DNA of 64,000 bases from Anaerolineae bacterium (GCA_021463865.1 JAJTXY010000015.1:35139-99138), one strand, 5' to 3'. Positions 33,135 to 42,655 are shown, numbered from the stretch's first letter. Made by a program: numbers and translations. Notes: generated from the sequence alone by a model not told the origin.

Positions 33135-33882
33135 GAGCAAGGCCCTTTCCAATCAAATACGTATAACTCTTTTGGATGGCTTCGACCATATCCGTCGCAC
33201 ATTCATCCAATTCCACTACCATCCATTTCACATTACCCGCGCTGGCTTTGACAATCGCGGCGAAATCGAGTGTACCCTCACCCACTGCGACCATCGGTAC
33301 ACCACGACGGCCCTCGCCATCTTTGATATGCAGCAACGGTGAGCGTGACCCGAATTTCCGCACGATTTCCACCGGATCGGCATTGCCCGCCTTGACCCAA
33401 TAGGTATCAATTTCAAATATCACGGCTGGGTCAGTCAGTTCAAACATCCACTCCAGCGCATTTTTGCCCTCAAATACATTAGCGGGTTCAAATTCGTGGT
33501 TATGATACCCCACCGTAATGCCATGTGGTTTTAAGAGGGCGTTGGACTGATTCAGTTGTTCACAAACCGCCTTGACCCCATCCAACGTTTTAAAATTATC
33601 GGGGGATAACCAAGGCACATTCATAATCGTTGCGCCATAGGCTCCCAATGTATCCAATAATTTATTTTTGTTCTCTGGGGTCGCTATTGCCCCGTGAATT
33701 GCCAGCACGGTTAGGTCTAGTTCACGAAACAGCTTGGCGGCTTGTTCGACCTTATCGGCCATGCCACCATAGGGTTCGACGCCGATGTATCCCATCGCCG
33801 CGATTTTGCGAATTGTGCCTTCAAAATCCTGCGTAAGTTCATTGCGTAGACTGTAAAGCTGTACACCTATTGGTGCAGTCAT
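33121..33882 (-). CDS. Sugar phosphate isomerase/epimerase (xylose isomerase-like TIM barrel)
   Basis: 253 residues. Features: N-terminal IGVQLYSLRNEL, GYIGVEPYG, VGYHNHEFE with a metal-site His/Glu, VIFEIDTYWVKAGNADP, LLHIKDGEG and VVELDECA. These are the metal-ligand strands of the AP-endonuclease-2-like barrel found in sugar isomerases and epimerases. AAGGTGG lies 6 bases before the ATG. It overlaps VanZ-like (ATGA) upstream and the oxidoreductase downstream, suggesting coupled translation. Likely substrates are keto-sugars or inositol derivatives that the adjacent dehydrogenase also uses. Confidence 0.9.
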   Translation of the reverse strand: MTAPIGVQLYSLRNELTQDFEGTIRKIAAMGYIGVEPYGGMADKVEQAAKLFRELDLTVLAIHGAIATPENKNKLLDTLGAYGATIMNVPWLSPDNFKTLDGVKAVCEQLNQSNALLKPHGITVGYHNHEFEPANVFEGKNALEWMFELTDPAVIFEIDTYWVKAGNADPVEIVRKFGSRSPLLHIKDGEGRRGVPMVAVGEGTLDFAAIVKASAGNVKWMVVELDECATDMVEAIQKSYTYLIGKGLAHGKG

Positions 33883-34289
33883 TTTATGCCACCTTTATCC
33901 TTTTGTAATTGATATAAAATCCACCTTGCTCCCAGCAGCACCCCGCTGCCATTGGCAAGAAAATCCAGCCACGACATACCCCGCCCTTCAATCCAATACT
34001 GGCTCGCTTCTACACTCATTCCGAATAGAAAACACAGGAGGATCACACCTTTTAATACCGTCATAGTGGGATAATAACTTGACCCTGCCCAGTGCCACAG
34101 CACCACCAATACTGTAAACATCACCAAATGTCCGATTGCATCCGTGATCTCCGTCCCGCCTGCCATCTTGGACACCCATGAAACATTTTGGTTATTCCCT
34201 GTCGAAAGCGTCATATAAAGGATGATAAATGTCCATCCTAGAGGAACGAGCCAGCGAATGGGTACTGGTAAGCGATTGGCGATACTCAA
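33879..34289 (-). CDS. VanZ-like integral membrane protein
   Basis: 136 residues starting at TTG 34287-34289 with GAGG about 7 bases upstream. Four hydrophobic segments: WLVPLGWTFIILYMTLS, the stretch from DAIGHLVMFTVLVVLWHWA, LKGVILLCFLFGMSVEASQYW and the C-terminal WLDFLANGSGVLLGA. The DxIGHLxMF and EASQxW...SWLDFxANxxGxLLG pattern is the VanZ/teicoplanin-resistance-type family. Function in most bacteria is unknown. Its stop overlaps the isomerase start, which looks accidental in terms of pathway but consistent with one transcript. Confidence 0.85.
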   Translation of the reverse strand: MSIANRLPVPIRWLVPLGWTFIILYMTLSTGNNQNVSWVSKMAGGTEITDAIGHLVMFTVLVVLWHWAGSSYYPTMTVLKGVILLCFLFGMSVEASQYWIEGRGMSWLDFLANGSGVLLGARWILYQLQKDKGGIK

Positions 34290-34384
34290 AATAGCCCTCT
34301 ATCTAAATGACGAGACAACCCATTAATTGTATGCCCCTTCGTCCAACTCATCAATTGCGACTGGCGAGCTATCCCAAAATTGCT

Positions 34385-34413
34385 TTGACAATTCCAAAAT
34401 CCACCTATATAAT
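34385..34413 (+). promoter_or_regulatory. Consensus sigma-70 promoter for the metal-binding protein gene
   Basis: TTGACA (34385-34390), 17-base spacer, TATAAT (34408-34413): a perfect match at both hexamers. Transcription would start near 34420, placing the palindrome at 34424 immediately downstream of the start. Confidence 0.85.
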
Positions 34414-34423
34414 GCCACACAAT

Positions 34424-34438
34424 TGATACAAAGTATCA
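34424..34438. promoter_or_regulatory. Fur-family-like (Zur/Mnt type) operator
   Basis: The 15-base palindrome TGATACAAAGTATCA (6-3-6) sits a few bases after the predicted transcription start and 25 bases before the ATG. Its outer TGATA/TATCA arms match the style of Fur-family boxes. Position over the start site and the metal-binding product suggest repression when metal is plentiful; the regulator itself is not in the window. Confidence 0.6.
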
Positions 34439-34462
34439 CTATCATATTCTCTGGGAGGAAAT

Positions 34463-35581
34463 ATGCTGAAGTTCATTTCACGGTTGTGGATGGCTACTTT
34501 GGTGGCTATCGTATTGTTAAATCTTGGATTACCCACAATCTATGCCCAAGAAAATCGGCTGTCGGTTATTGGCAGCACCACTATGATCGCCGATGTCGTT
34601 GGCCGAGTAGCGGGGGATGCCGCTGATGTCACCTCATTGATCAGCTATGGGGTTGATCCACATGCTTATGAACCAAGCGCCCAAGATATTGTGGCGCTTG
34701 ATGAAGCCGATGTGGTGTTTATTAATGGCGCAAACTTTGAAGAAGGGTTAATCGGCGTTCTTGAAGAAGCGGCCCCCGAAAATTTGGTCACGATTTCTAA
34801 TTGCGTAGCCATCTTACCAGTTGGATCGAATGAAAACCCTATAGGCGCAACCCCCACCGACGACATGGGTGGTATCGCTGATCAATGTGCCTCCCATTTC
34901 GAAACCCTTGTGGCATTAGGAGTAGAGGTCAATCAGGGCAGCACGCTCGAAAATGGTACTGAACCACTTGGATTACTGTATGAAACCAACTGCACGGTGG
35001 GCCATCACGGTGATTCTGCCGATACCGAGTCCGACCACGAAGAAGGTAACTGCGATCCCCATCTGTGGACGGATGTACGAAACGTGATGTTATGGACGCT
35101 TATGACGCGGGATGTACTCAGCGAAGCCGACCCTGCCAATGCTGCCATCTATGCCACTAACGCCGATGCCTACCTTATGGAATTGGTCGCGCTGGATGCC
35201 GAAATTGCTGAATTATTGGCCTCCGTACCCGAAGAAAATCGTATCTTGATTACCAATCACGAAACACTAGGTTATCTCGCTGCACGTTACGGCTATCAAA
35301 TTGTAGGTTCCATCATCCCCGGCGGTGGTACAGCCAATGAACCTTCCGCTGAAGATGTCGCTGCCCTCGTCGAAACCGTGCTCGATTATGGCGTACCTGC
35401 CATTTTCACCGAAAATACCGTCAATGCTACCCTTGCCGAACAAATCGCGGCTGAAACCGGCGCATCGGTTTATCAACTCTACAGCGATTCCCTCACTGAT
35501 GCTGAGGGCCCCGCCCACACTTATATTGACTACATGCGGGCCAATGCCACCACAATCATGACCGCGTTAACGGAAAATTAA
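34463..35581 (+). CDS. Zinc/manganese ABC transporter substrate-binding protein (ZnuA/TroA family)
   Basis: 372 residues. N-terminal signal peptide (to about residue 28, ending IYAQE). Cluster A-I metal-binding features: His67 in SYGVDPHAYEPSAQDI, a Glu/His/Cys-rich loop (TVGHHGDSADTESDHEEG), NCDPHLWTDV, ILITNHETLGYLAARYG and the Asp region near the end. It should capture zinc or manganese outside the membrane. GGGAGGA lies about 4 bases before the ATG. No permease or ATPase gene is adjacent; the next gene is convergent, so this is an orphan binding protein. An extra insert of about 50 residues before the His-rich loop holds three cysteines. Confidence 0.92.
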   Translation: MLKFISRLWMATLVAIVLLNLGLPTIYAQENRLSVIGSTTMIADVVGRVAGDAADVTSLISYGVDPHAYEPSAQDIVALDEADVVFINGANFEEGLIGVLEEAAPENLVTISNCVAILPVGSNENPIGATPTDDMGGIADQCASHFETLVALGVEVNQGSTLENGTEPLGLLYETNCTVGHHGDSADTESDHEEGNCDPHLWTDVRNVMLWTLMTRDVLSEADPANAAIYATNADAYLMELVALDAEIAELLASVPEENRILITNHETLGYLAARYGYQIVGSIIPGGGTANEPSAEDVAALVETVLDYGVPAIFTENTVNATLAEQIAAETGASVYQLYSDSLTDAEGPAHTYIDYMRANATTIMTALTEN

Positions 35582-35590
35582 ACGATCCAT

Positions 35591-35621
35591 GCCCTATCAG
35601 AAATTTGTCCTATGATAGGGC
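35591..35621. terminator. Inverted repeat between convergent genes
   Basis: GCCCTATC (35591-35598) is the exact inverse of GATAGGGC (35614-35621), 15-base loop. It lies 10 bases after the binding-protein stop and 5 bases before the converging membrane-protein stop. There is no strong T-run, so it is a weak or bidirectional terminator candidate. Confidence 0.6.
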
Positions 35622-35625
35622 TGTC

Positions 35626-37626
35626 TTATTCACACGGCTGACCGCTAGGGTCATATTTAAGCCACATAGACCGTATTTTGATGCTATTATCGGGATGCGT
35701 GGCCGCCCCAACAGGGTCAATACGCAAGGTGTCAATGATTCCATCCCACTCAGGGGCCAATTCCTTAAGGTTGATTTCATAGAGGTGCATTTCGCTGTCA
35801 TACGGTTGCTCAACCCGCACCGATCTTTCTTCCGTTATATCATCACCGGGGGCTGCAAAAAACACCTGCAATGTACGATCACCCGGCCCAACATCAAACG
35901 ACACCGCCATTTCTACAATCAATTCCGGATACATCCCCGCGCAAATATTCATGGCGGTCTGCATCAAACTGGGATCATTCGAAGCCTGTCCATCCCACAT
36001 CCCATTGCCCCAAACGTAATGATCGATAAAGCCAAAAGAAAACATCTTGGGTATGTCAAAAACATAATCATTCGGGTCGGGAGTCAGGGCGGGGTCATAA
36101 CGATGAAAAAACACATAGGTGGTATGTTCACCTTCATAGTAGGCATTCGGAAAATAGGTCTCCCAAAGGCTCGCCATTGAAGTGATGGAATAATCCAAAT
36201 ATTGATAGCTGTTGATCCACCAATCAGGATTCGCGGCTAGAAATGGCCCACTAAAGTCATGGGATTCGCGTATGGGTTCAAATAGTTCAGGATTGGTTAA
36301 TCCCAATAAGTCAATAATTTCCCGATCCGTATACCAGTTAAGGTATCCAACTTCATAATAGGCAATGGTGCTGTCGGGGTCAGTATTGGCATTCAACCAC
36401 TCTGACAGCCACTTATAATCAGCGTGTTTCGTGCCATCAAGCCGCTCTTTTGGAATGCTATGCTCATAACCATTATAGGTCACGACAACCAAACAAATCA
36501 CCGCCAGCACAACCCCAACTGGCTGTAATCTTGGGATTTTGGCTTCCTTACTGGCCCAACGAAAAAGATTGGGGAGCGAACCGATACATAATCCGGCAAA
36601 AACGGTGACAATAAACTGAATAGGGGCAATATACCAAGCATAGTTGGGAACACTCAGCACAGAATAGCCCAGAATAAAGATGACCATCCAATAGAATAAC
36701 AAAAGGAGTCTGCGACGATATAAAAACGCATACACCAGACCCAGAGCCGCCACCACAATCCACAGGCTAATATCCCCAATACCCGTTTCGATCTTGCCAA
36801 TCGGCGACCAATCAGCCAGCGAAGGCAGTATCCCCGACGCGAAATTGGCATGAGTGTCTAAATAGACGACTTGGGCAATTTTAGCTTGAAATGTATTGGG
36901 TAGAACGACGCCAACGGTACTCAAAGCGAAAATGGCCCATGCCAAAAACACGACACCAAAACCTGCGGTCATTTTCAACAACCGCTCAACTGCTGGCCGA
37001 TATGCCAAAAGCCTATGATTAGCAGGCACAAGGAAAACCTCATTCAAACCAAAGGCAGCCAGCAGCAGTATTCCCTCGCCGCGCGTCAGAAATAACAAGC
37101 CGATACAAAGCCCTGTCCAGAGATCATGTTTGCTTGTATAGAGCATCAAAGACAGAGAAAGTAGCAAAACGAACAATTTGAACTCAAAACCAAGCAAAGG
37201 CACCAAGGGGACATCGAATAAGAGCAGCACCGCAATACTCATGCGTTCAAACCACCCCAACCCCAAAATCTGCCCCCGCAATCCCCATAGCCAGCCCGTT
37301 GCAATCCACGCCACCACCGAAAGCCAAATGGATATGCTCGGTAGATCGGCAGAAGGAATCACTTTTGAGAGAGCAGCAATAAGGAGAGTATTGAGCGGCG
37401 TGGTTGTACCCAAACTCGGCTCAGAGGATTCGTGCAAGCGAAAACTATGGTCTTCAACAATGGAACGGGCATAGCTCAAGGTGATATAGACATCATCCAA
37501 AGGTCGGATTAATTTTGTTCCGGCTATGATAGGCACTATGCTTGCCAAAGAGAGGATTATACTGGTGAAAATCAGTGTAAATTTCGAGGGGCGATGCGGC
37601 ATCAAGTCTGAAACAGATTCGCTCAT
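35626..37626 (-). CDS. Polytopic membrane protein, GT-C glycosyltransferase-like
   Basis: 666 residues. The first ~410 residues contain about ten hydrophobic segments. After the first one comes an acidic loop motif RPLDDVYITLSYARS (Asp44, Asp45), resembling the catalytic exterior loop of GT-C enzymes that use lipid-linked sugars. The C-terminal ~250 residues are soluble (starting near YKWLSEWLNANTDPDST) and Asp/Tyr-rich, likely exterior. Family GT39/ArnT/GT87-like assignment is by topology and motif only. It stands alone, convergent with the metal-binding protein gene. Function in surface glycan or protein mannosylation is a guess. Confidence 0.65.
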   Translation of the reverse strand: MSESVSDLMPHRPSKFTLIFTSIILSLASIVPIIAGTKLIRPLDDVYITLSYARSIVEDHSFRLHESSEPSLGTTTPLNTLLIAALSKVIPSADLPSISIWLSVVAWIATGWLWGLRGQILGLGWFERMSIAVLLLFDVPLVPLLGFEFKLFVLLLSLSLMLYTSKHDLWTGLCIGLLFLTRGEGILLLAAFGLNEVFLVPANHRLLAYRPAVERLLKMTAGFGVVFLAWAIFALSTVGVVLPNTFQAKIAQVVYLDTHANFASGILPSLADWSPIGKIETGIGDISLWIVVAALGLVYAFLYRRRLLLLFYWMVIFILGYSVLSVPNYAWYIAPIQFIVTVFAGLCIGSLPNLFRWASKEAKIPRLQPVGVVLAVICLVVVTYNGYEHSIPKERLDGTKHADYKWLSEWLNANTDPDSTIAYYEVGYLNWYTDREIIDLLGLTNPELFEPIRESHDFSGPFLAANPDWWINSYQYLDYSITSMASLWETYFPNAYYEGEHTTYVFFHRYDPALTPDPNDYVFDIPKMFSFGFIDHYVWGNGMWDGQASNDPSLMQTAMNICAGMYPELIVEMAVSFDVGPGDRTLQVFFAAPGDDITEERSVRVEQPYDSEMHLYEINLKELAPEWDGIIDTLRIDPVGAATHPDNSIKIRSMWLKYDPSGQPCE

Positions 37627-37794
37627 CTACAATTAGTTCCCGGCTTTAAAAAGACATAAATTAGCCAAACCACGATACCATACGCCCCTATTCCTTTCAA
37701 GGACAAAAATTTGACCCTTCGCCTAAGTCCCTTCGACGGGTTAAAATCCTTCCATATGCTCTACCCTCTATCCCAATTACGGAAGGAGCTATGT

Positions 37795-40700
37795 GTGGTA
37801 GATTTTCTATTTCGCGGAAACTTAGCGCAGATTGACCCGGATGTCGCCGCATTGATTGATTTGGAGGCTGTCCGCCAAGCGCGAAAACTAATCCTTGTTC
37901 CCTCAGAATCCTCAGTTCCTTATGCCGTGCGCGAAGCGTTGTCCTCGCCATTTCATAACCTTTATGCCGAGGGTTATCCTCCGTCCCACTGGCGAAAATT
38001 AGCCGAAGATGACCTTTTGGATGTAGATGCGCGTCTAGCCGAACTACGGCGCAACAGCGGTAAACGTTATTATCAAGGCGCGGAAATTGCTGATATTGTG
38101 GAAAGCCTCGCCCGCCGCCGCGTTGCCGAACGTTTTGCTACTGGTAAACTCAAGCCTAATGATCTATTTGTAAATGTGCAGCCGCTTTCCGGTGCGCCTG
38201 CCAATAGTGCTGTCTATACCGCCCTGCTCCAACCCGGTGATACCCTGATGGGCATGAATTTGCTGCATGGGGGTCATCTGACGCATGGCAGCCCCGTCGC
38301 TCGCAGCGGCCTGCAATATAACATCGTCAGTTATGGCGTCAATCTCGAAACCGAACGCCTTGATTATGACGAAATCCGCGCCCTAGCAGTGGAGCACAAA
38401 CCCAAAATTATCGTAGCAGGCTTCACCTCCTATCCTTGGTCACCCGATTGGGCACAGTTCCGGGCCATTGCGGATGAAGTCGGAGCGATTCTATTAGCCG
38501 ACGTGTCCCATGTGGCAGGTCTCATTATCGCGGAGGTATTCCCCTCCCCCGTTGGCATTGCCGATATTGTGATGTTTACTACTCACAAAACGCTCGGTGG
38601 CCCGCGTGGTGCGGTCTTGATTACCCATAAATCTGCCCTCGCTAGTAAAGTAGATCGTGGTGTATTCCCCGGCGAACAAGGCGGCCCTCACGTCAACACC
38701 ATCACCGCACTGGCCGTCGCCATGAAATTGGCTAGCACGGTTCAATTTAAAGCCTTACAGCAGCAAACAGTCTATAACGCCAAACGTATGGCCGAACGGC
38801 TTACCCAAAATGGCCTGCGTGTGGTCTATGGTGGTACAGACAGCCACATGCTGTTGGCGGATGTTGGTCGTATCAAAGGGAAGGATGGCAGCCCCCTTTC
38901 CGGTGATATGGCGGCCCGTATCCTCGATATTGCCGGGATTGTTTGTAACCGCAATACCATTCCTACGGATGTTAGCCCCTTCCGGGCGACAGGCGTGCGT
39001 TTTGGCACTCCTTGGGTCACCCAGCGCGGCTTCCGTGAGCAAGAAATGGATGCCGTCACCGACGCCATTTCAGAACTCCTGCTCTCGGCTCAACCCTTCA
39101 GTTATGCGGGTGGGTTTGATCGCAAAGATTGGCGCATGAAGGTAGATTTTGAAACACTGGTGCGTGTCAAAGGCAAGGTCAATCATCTCGCCACTGAAGC
39201 AGGCATTGATTATGTCGTGCCCGATTTAGCGGACTATTATATTGAAGCCGACGCTGCCGCCGAGCATTTCCACGTACTGCCGGATGACGAACCCTCTGAA
39301 ACATGGCAAACAATTGAAATTAATGGCCCCAAAGCCGCCCGCTTCTTGGATGTCGCCGTCACCAGCAATGTTTACGCCCTCGGTTACGGTGATATACAGC
39401 CCTCATGGGTACTGGATGGTGATGGACGAGTATTGGCCCGTGCCGTCGTCGAGCGTCTGACAGAAGACACTTATCTGTTACATGTCGAACGCAATATTGA
39501 TGTCATCGCCGAATGGCTGATTGCTCTATCGGATGGCTATACCCGCTTTGAACCCAGTGACATCTATGCCAAAGTTCCCGGCCCAGTGTCCATTAGCATT
39601 CTGCCGGATGCCATCCCGCCGCAAAAATTTGGGGACCTGCAATTTGCGGATAGCCCCATCCCCGGCGCAGGCTTCGACCCCGATAAAGCCTATTTCATCG
39701 GCTGTCGTGGCGTAGATGCCCCCGCTGGCGATCCCCTACCCGTTTTTGAATGGCAGGAACCTGAACCCAATGGCCTGTTGAAAACAACCATTCATGATGT
39801 CCATGTCAAGCTGGGTGCTAAGATGGTTCCATTCGCGGGGTATGATATGCCGGTTTGGTATACCACCGTCAGCGAAGAACATCTGGCGACCCGCCAAGCC
39901 GCCGGATTATTCGATGTCACGCACATGGGCGTCTTTGAATTCACTGGCCCCGGCGCAGAAGCCTTTTTGAACGCCATCACTGCCAATGATGTCGCCAATT
40001 TGAAGGTCGGCAAAGCCCACTACAGTTATTTGCTTGGGGTAGATGGACTGCCGATTGACGACATTTTTGTCTATCGGCTTGGTGTCGAAGAATTTATGGT
40101 CGTGGTCAACGCCTCCAACAACGACAAAAATTGGGCATGGGTCAACGCGGTTCAAGAAGGCACTGTCGCCATTGACCCACAGCGTACATGGGTCAAAGCC
40201 CCCGGACGCGAGAACGTACTCATTCGTGACCTGCGTGCCATGACCAGCGGCATCAATCGCCGCGTGGACGTGGCTTTACAAGGGCCAAAGAGCCGCGATG
40301 TGCTCTTGAAATTGGCGGGCAGTGATGCCGACAAAGCTAAAGTCAAGGGCATGGCTTGGGCCAGTGTTGTGCGTGTCAACCTCGGCGGGCATGATCTGGT
40401 CATTTCCCGCACGGGCTACACAGGCGAACGTATGGCCTTTGAAATTTTTGTCCACCCTGACGAAGCCCCTGTTTTGTTTGAACAACTGATTGCGGCGGGT
40501 GCGACTCCCTGCGGCCTGGCGGCGCGTGACAGTCTGCGTACCGAAGCGGGTCTGCCGCTTTATGGGCACGAACTGGCAGGTCACTTTGATATGAACCCCG
40601 CCGACGCCGGATTCGCCAGCTATGTCAAACTCTGGAAACCGTTTTTTGTCGGCAAACAAGCCTATCTCGATTATGAGGCCCAGCGTGACCGCATCTGCAC

Positions 40701-40998
40701 CCGTTTCCGTATGGACAACAAAGGCGTGCGTCCACCTCAGCCCGGTGATCCGGTCTTGGATAAACGGGGACGTGTGGTCGGCACGGTCACATCATGCAGC
40801 ATTGACAGCGAAGGCTATCAATTAGGACAGGTACTCATCAAGACCAGCCATGTCGCCGAAGGGACACCCATCTTGATCTTTAGTAATGCCGCCAACACCC
40901 GCGACGGCAAATCCCCTGCCGAACTCAAACCGGGTGATCGCACTGCCGTGCCAGAATCGGCCACCATCGTCAGCCGCTTCCCGAAGCGTAACAAATAA
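37795..40998 (+). CDS. Fused serine hydroxymethyltransferase - GcvT (aminomethyltransferase)
   Basis: 1067 residues. I start at GTG 37795 (MVDFLFRGNLAQIDPDVAALIDLE) because GGAAGGAG lies 6 bases upstream; an earlier in-frame TTG at 37711 has no such site. Residues ~10-440 are GlyA: SGKRYYQGAEIAD, PLSGAPANSAVY, LLADVSHVAGLI, the PLP Lys265 in FTTHKTLGGPRG, and GVRFGTPWVTQRGF. Residues ~500-620 resemble a diverged GcvT N-domain (INGPKAARFLDVAVTSNVYAL). Residues ~690-1060 are a full GcvT with MPVWYTTVSEEHLATRQAAGLFDVTHMG, ISRTGYTGERMAFEIF and CGLAARDSLRTEAGLPLYGHEL. The two activities share tetrahydrofolate C1 units between glycine and serine, so fusion may channel methylene-THF. gcvH/gcvP are not in the window. 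Confidence 0.92.
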   Translation: MVDFLFRGNLAQIDPDVAALIDLEAVRQARKLILVPSESSVPYAVREALSSPFHNLYAEGYPPSHWRKLAEDDLLDVDARLAELRRNSGKRYYQGAEIADIVESLARRRVAERFATGKLKPNDLFVNVQPLSGAPANSAVYTALLQPGDTLMGMNLLHGGHLTHGSPVARSGLQYNIVSYGVNLETERLDYDEIRALAVEHKPKIIVAGFTSYPWSPDWAQFRAIADEVGAILLADVSHVAGLIIAEVFPSPVGIADIVMFTTHKTLGGPRGAVLITHKSALASKVDRGVFPGEQGGPHVNTITALAVAMKLASTVQFKALQQQTVYNAKRMAERLTQNGLRVVYGGTDSHMLLADVGRIKGKDGSPLSGDMAARILDIAGIVCNRNTIPTDVSPFRATGVRFGTPWVTQRGFREQEMDAVTDAISELLLSAQPFSYAGGFDRKDWRMKVDFETLVRVKGKVNHLATEAGIDYVVPDLADYYIEADAAAEHFHVLPDDEPSETWQTIEINGPKAARFLDVAVTSNVYALGYGDIQPSWVLDGDGRVLARAVVERLTEDTYLLHVERNIDVIAEWLIALSDGYTRFEPSDIYAKVPGPVSISILPDAIPPQKFGDLQFADSPIPGAGFDPDKAYFIGCRGVDAPAGDPLPVFEWQEPEPNGLLKTTIHDVHVKLGAKMVPFAGYDMPVWYTTVSEEHLATRQAAGLFDVTHMGVFEFTGPGAEAFLNAITANDVANLKVGKAHYSYLLGVDGLPIDDIFVYRLGVEEFMVVVNASNNDKNWAWVNAVQEGTVAIDPQRTWVKAPGRENVLIRDLRAMTSGINRRVDVALQGPKSRDVLLKLAGSDADKAKVKGMAWASVVRVNLGGHDLVISRTGYTGERMAFEIFVHPDEAPVLFEQLIAAGATPCGLAARDSLRTEAGLPLYGHELAGHFDMNPADAGFASYVKLWKPFFVGKQAYLDYEAQRDRICTRFRMDNKGVRPPQPGDPVLDKRGRVVGTVTSCSIDSEGYQLGQVLIKTSHVAEGTPILIFSNAANTRDGKSPAELKPGDRTAVPESATIVSRFPKRNK

Positions 40999-41018
40999 GT
41001 TCAAAGTGGGTGAGCATC

Positions 41019-41960
41019 ATGACCATCAGCGATACACAGCATCCCGTCTATGTAATGATAGACAAAATCTGGAATCATATTCAGCGTTCCCTGCTCGAAG
41101 GGAATTTTGATTATGAGGCATCGGTTGGGATGCTCACCCAACACTTGGAAGTCGCCCGTGATCTCCAACACCCCTTGCTGGAAGGCCGTATTTATTCATG
41201 GTTGGCGTTGATTGAACTAGAACTCGATCACTTTGAGGCCGCCCAAGCCTACTATCAAGATGCCCTCAAAATTTTCGAGTCCATTGGAGATCAAGCCCGC
41301 GTTGCTGCGATGATCAACAATTTGGGTGAGACCTATCGCCGTACCAATCGCCATTTGGAGGCTGCTGAATGTTATGTCCGTACTCAGCAAGTGGGCCGAG
41401 TTCAGGGCGATCTACGTATGGAAATTCTTGCAACCACCAACGAAGGGTTATCCCGTATCGCCTTGGGTGAATTGGATCGAGCCGAAGAACTCTTCAAACA
41501 TTCGATTGAACTGGCGTGGGATTCCAATAATGATGACTATATCCGCTCCGCTGTTGGGGAAGCCCATCAGGGGTTGGCAGAAATCGCCCTTAAGCAGCAA
41601 AAGTATCCGCTGGCTTGGCAGAGCATCAATGAAGCCCTGCGGATCCATACGGAACGAACCCGTCTGCAACACGTTTCTTCGACCTATCTGGTGATGGCCC
41701 AACTTGCTGCGGCTGACCCTTCGGCGGGCCAAGACCCCACTGAACTTTTCCGGCTCAGTCGAGAATATGCCGAAAAAATTAAGTCACCTGCCCGCATCAC
41801 CCGAGTATTGATAGCTGAGGGGAATTATTGGCGGAACCAGAAAGACCGCGACCACGCTTTAGCCTGTTATCAAGAAGCGATCCAATTAATCGAGCAAAAT
41901 CATTTGGCCGAGGATGTCGAATTCCTCCGCCAGCGTATCCAAGAACTATCGAACGAGTAG
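41019..41960 (+). CDS. TPR-repeat protein
   Basis: 313 residues from ATG 41019; a GTG at 41010 is a near alternative. At least five tetratricopeptide helical pairs are visible, for example LEGRIYSWLALIELELDHFEAAQAYYQDALKIFE, VAAMINNLGETYRRTNRHLEAAECYVRTQQV, EGLSRIALGELDRAEELFKHSIELA and ARVLIAEGNYWRNQKDRDHALACYQEAIQLI. There is no signal peptide, membrane segment or catalytic domain. It is a protein-interaction scaffold of unknown partner. It lies 20 bases after the GlyA-GcvT gene and 2 bases before plsC, all on the same strand. It is a separate gene from the TPR-CHAT protein and shows no CHAT remnant. Confidence 0.85.
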   Translation: MTISDTQHPVYVMIDKIWNHIQRSLLEGNFDYEASVGMLTQHLEVARDLQHPLLEGRIYSWLALIELELDHFEAAQAYYQDALKIFESIGDQARVAAMINNLGETYRRTNRHLEAAECYVRTQQVGRVQGDLRMEILATTNEGLSRIALGELDRAEELFKHSIELAWDSNNDDYIRSAVGEAHQGLAEIALKQQKYPLAWQSINEALRIHTERTRLQHVSSTYLVMAQLAAADPSAGQDPTELFRLSREYAEKIKSPARITRVLIAEGNYWRNQKDRDHALACYQEAIQLIEQNHLAEDVEFLRQRIQELSNE

Positions 41961-41962
41961 TC

Positions 41963-42655
41963 ATGACCACCACTAGCGAAACTCAAGACTCTGTACAAAA
42001 TGATCTCAAAATTCCGAACAGCATTTTCGGCTTCCGCACCGGTAGTCGAATTTTTATGCACCTGTTGAGCAATTTTAAGGTGATTGGGCGGGAAAACATT
42101 CCCCAACCGCCTTTTCTCGCCACAAGTAACCATCTGTCCTATTTTGACGTGCCTGCCGTTGCTGCCTCCATGACCCTTACGATTCCCGCTTTTGCAGCTA
42201 AAAAATATCAAGGCACGTGGATGGAACCCCTATTCCGTATGGGCGGACCGGTGTGGATTGAACAAGCCTCGCCAGACCGCCAAGCCTTAATGACGGCCCT
42301 GAAGCTGCTCAAAAAAGGGTCGCCTTTTGCCATCGCCCCCGAAGGCCATCGCAGCCGTAGCGGAACATTAATGGAAGCCAAAGAAGGGGTGGCGTTTATT
42401 GCCACCCGCGCCAATGTGCCAATTGTGCCTTGGGTCATGTGGGGGACAGAAAAAATCTTCAAACACCCCCGCCCCCAAGTCCGCGTCCGCATCGGCAAAC
42501 CCTATCGCTTGCCAGAAGGCCGCGCTAAAGGGGATATGCTCAAAGAATATACTGACCGCATTATGTGTGCGATTGCCGCCCTATTGCCCGAACAATATCA
42601 TGGGGTTTATAAGGATCATCCATTCATTGAGGAGATGGCAGCCATTGTCCGCTGA
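41963..42655 (+). CDS. 1-acylglycerol-3-phosphate acyltransferase-like protein (PlsC family)
   Basis: 230 residues from ATG 41963, 2 bases after the TPR gene's stop. Acyltransferase motif I is HLSYFD (His57, Asp62), and motif III is APEGHRSRSG at about residue 126, with a His where EGTRS is usual; IVPWVMWGTE fits motif IV. The family transfers acyl groups to lysophosphatidate or similar acceptors at the membrane. No strong transmembrane helix is evident beyond a hydrophobic segment near residues 63-79. It overlaps the next (APH-like) gene by 11 bases. Confidence 0.9.
   Translation: MTTTSETQDSVQNDLKIPNSIFGFRTGSRIFMHLLSNFKVIGRENIPQPPFLATSNHLSYFDVPAVAASMTLTIPAFAAKKYQGTWMEPLFRMGGPVWIEQASPDRQALMTALKLLKKGSPFAIAPEGHRSRSGTLMEAKEGVAFIATRANVPIVPWVMWGTEKIFKHPRPQVRVRIGKPYRLPEGRAKGDMLKEYTDRIMCAIAALLPEQYHGVYKDHPFIEEMAAIVR

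Noticed and set aside
37627..37794. Glycine riboswitch before the GlyA-GcvT fusion
   Set aside because: The leader is only about 170 bases and shows no tandem aptamer-like conserved stems that I can recognise.
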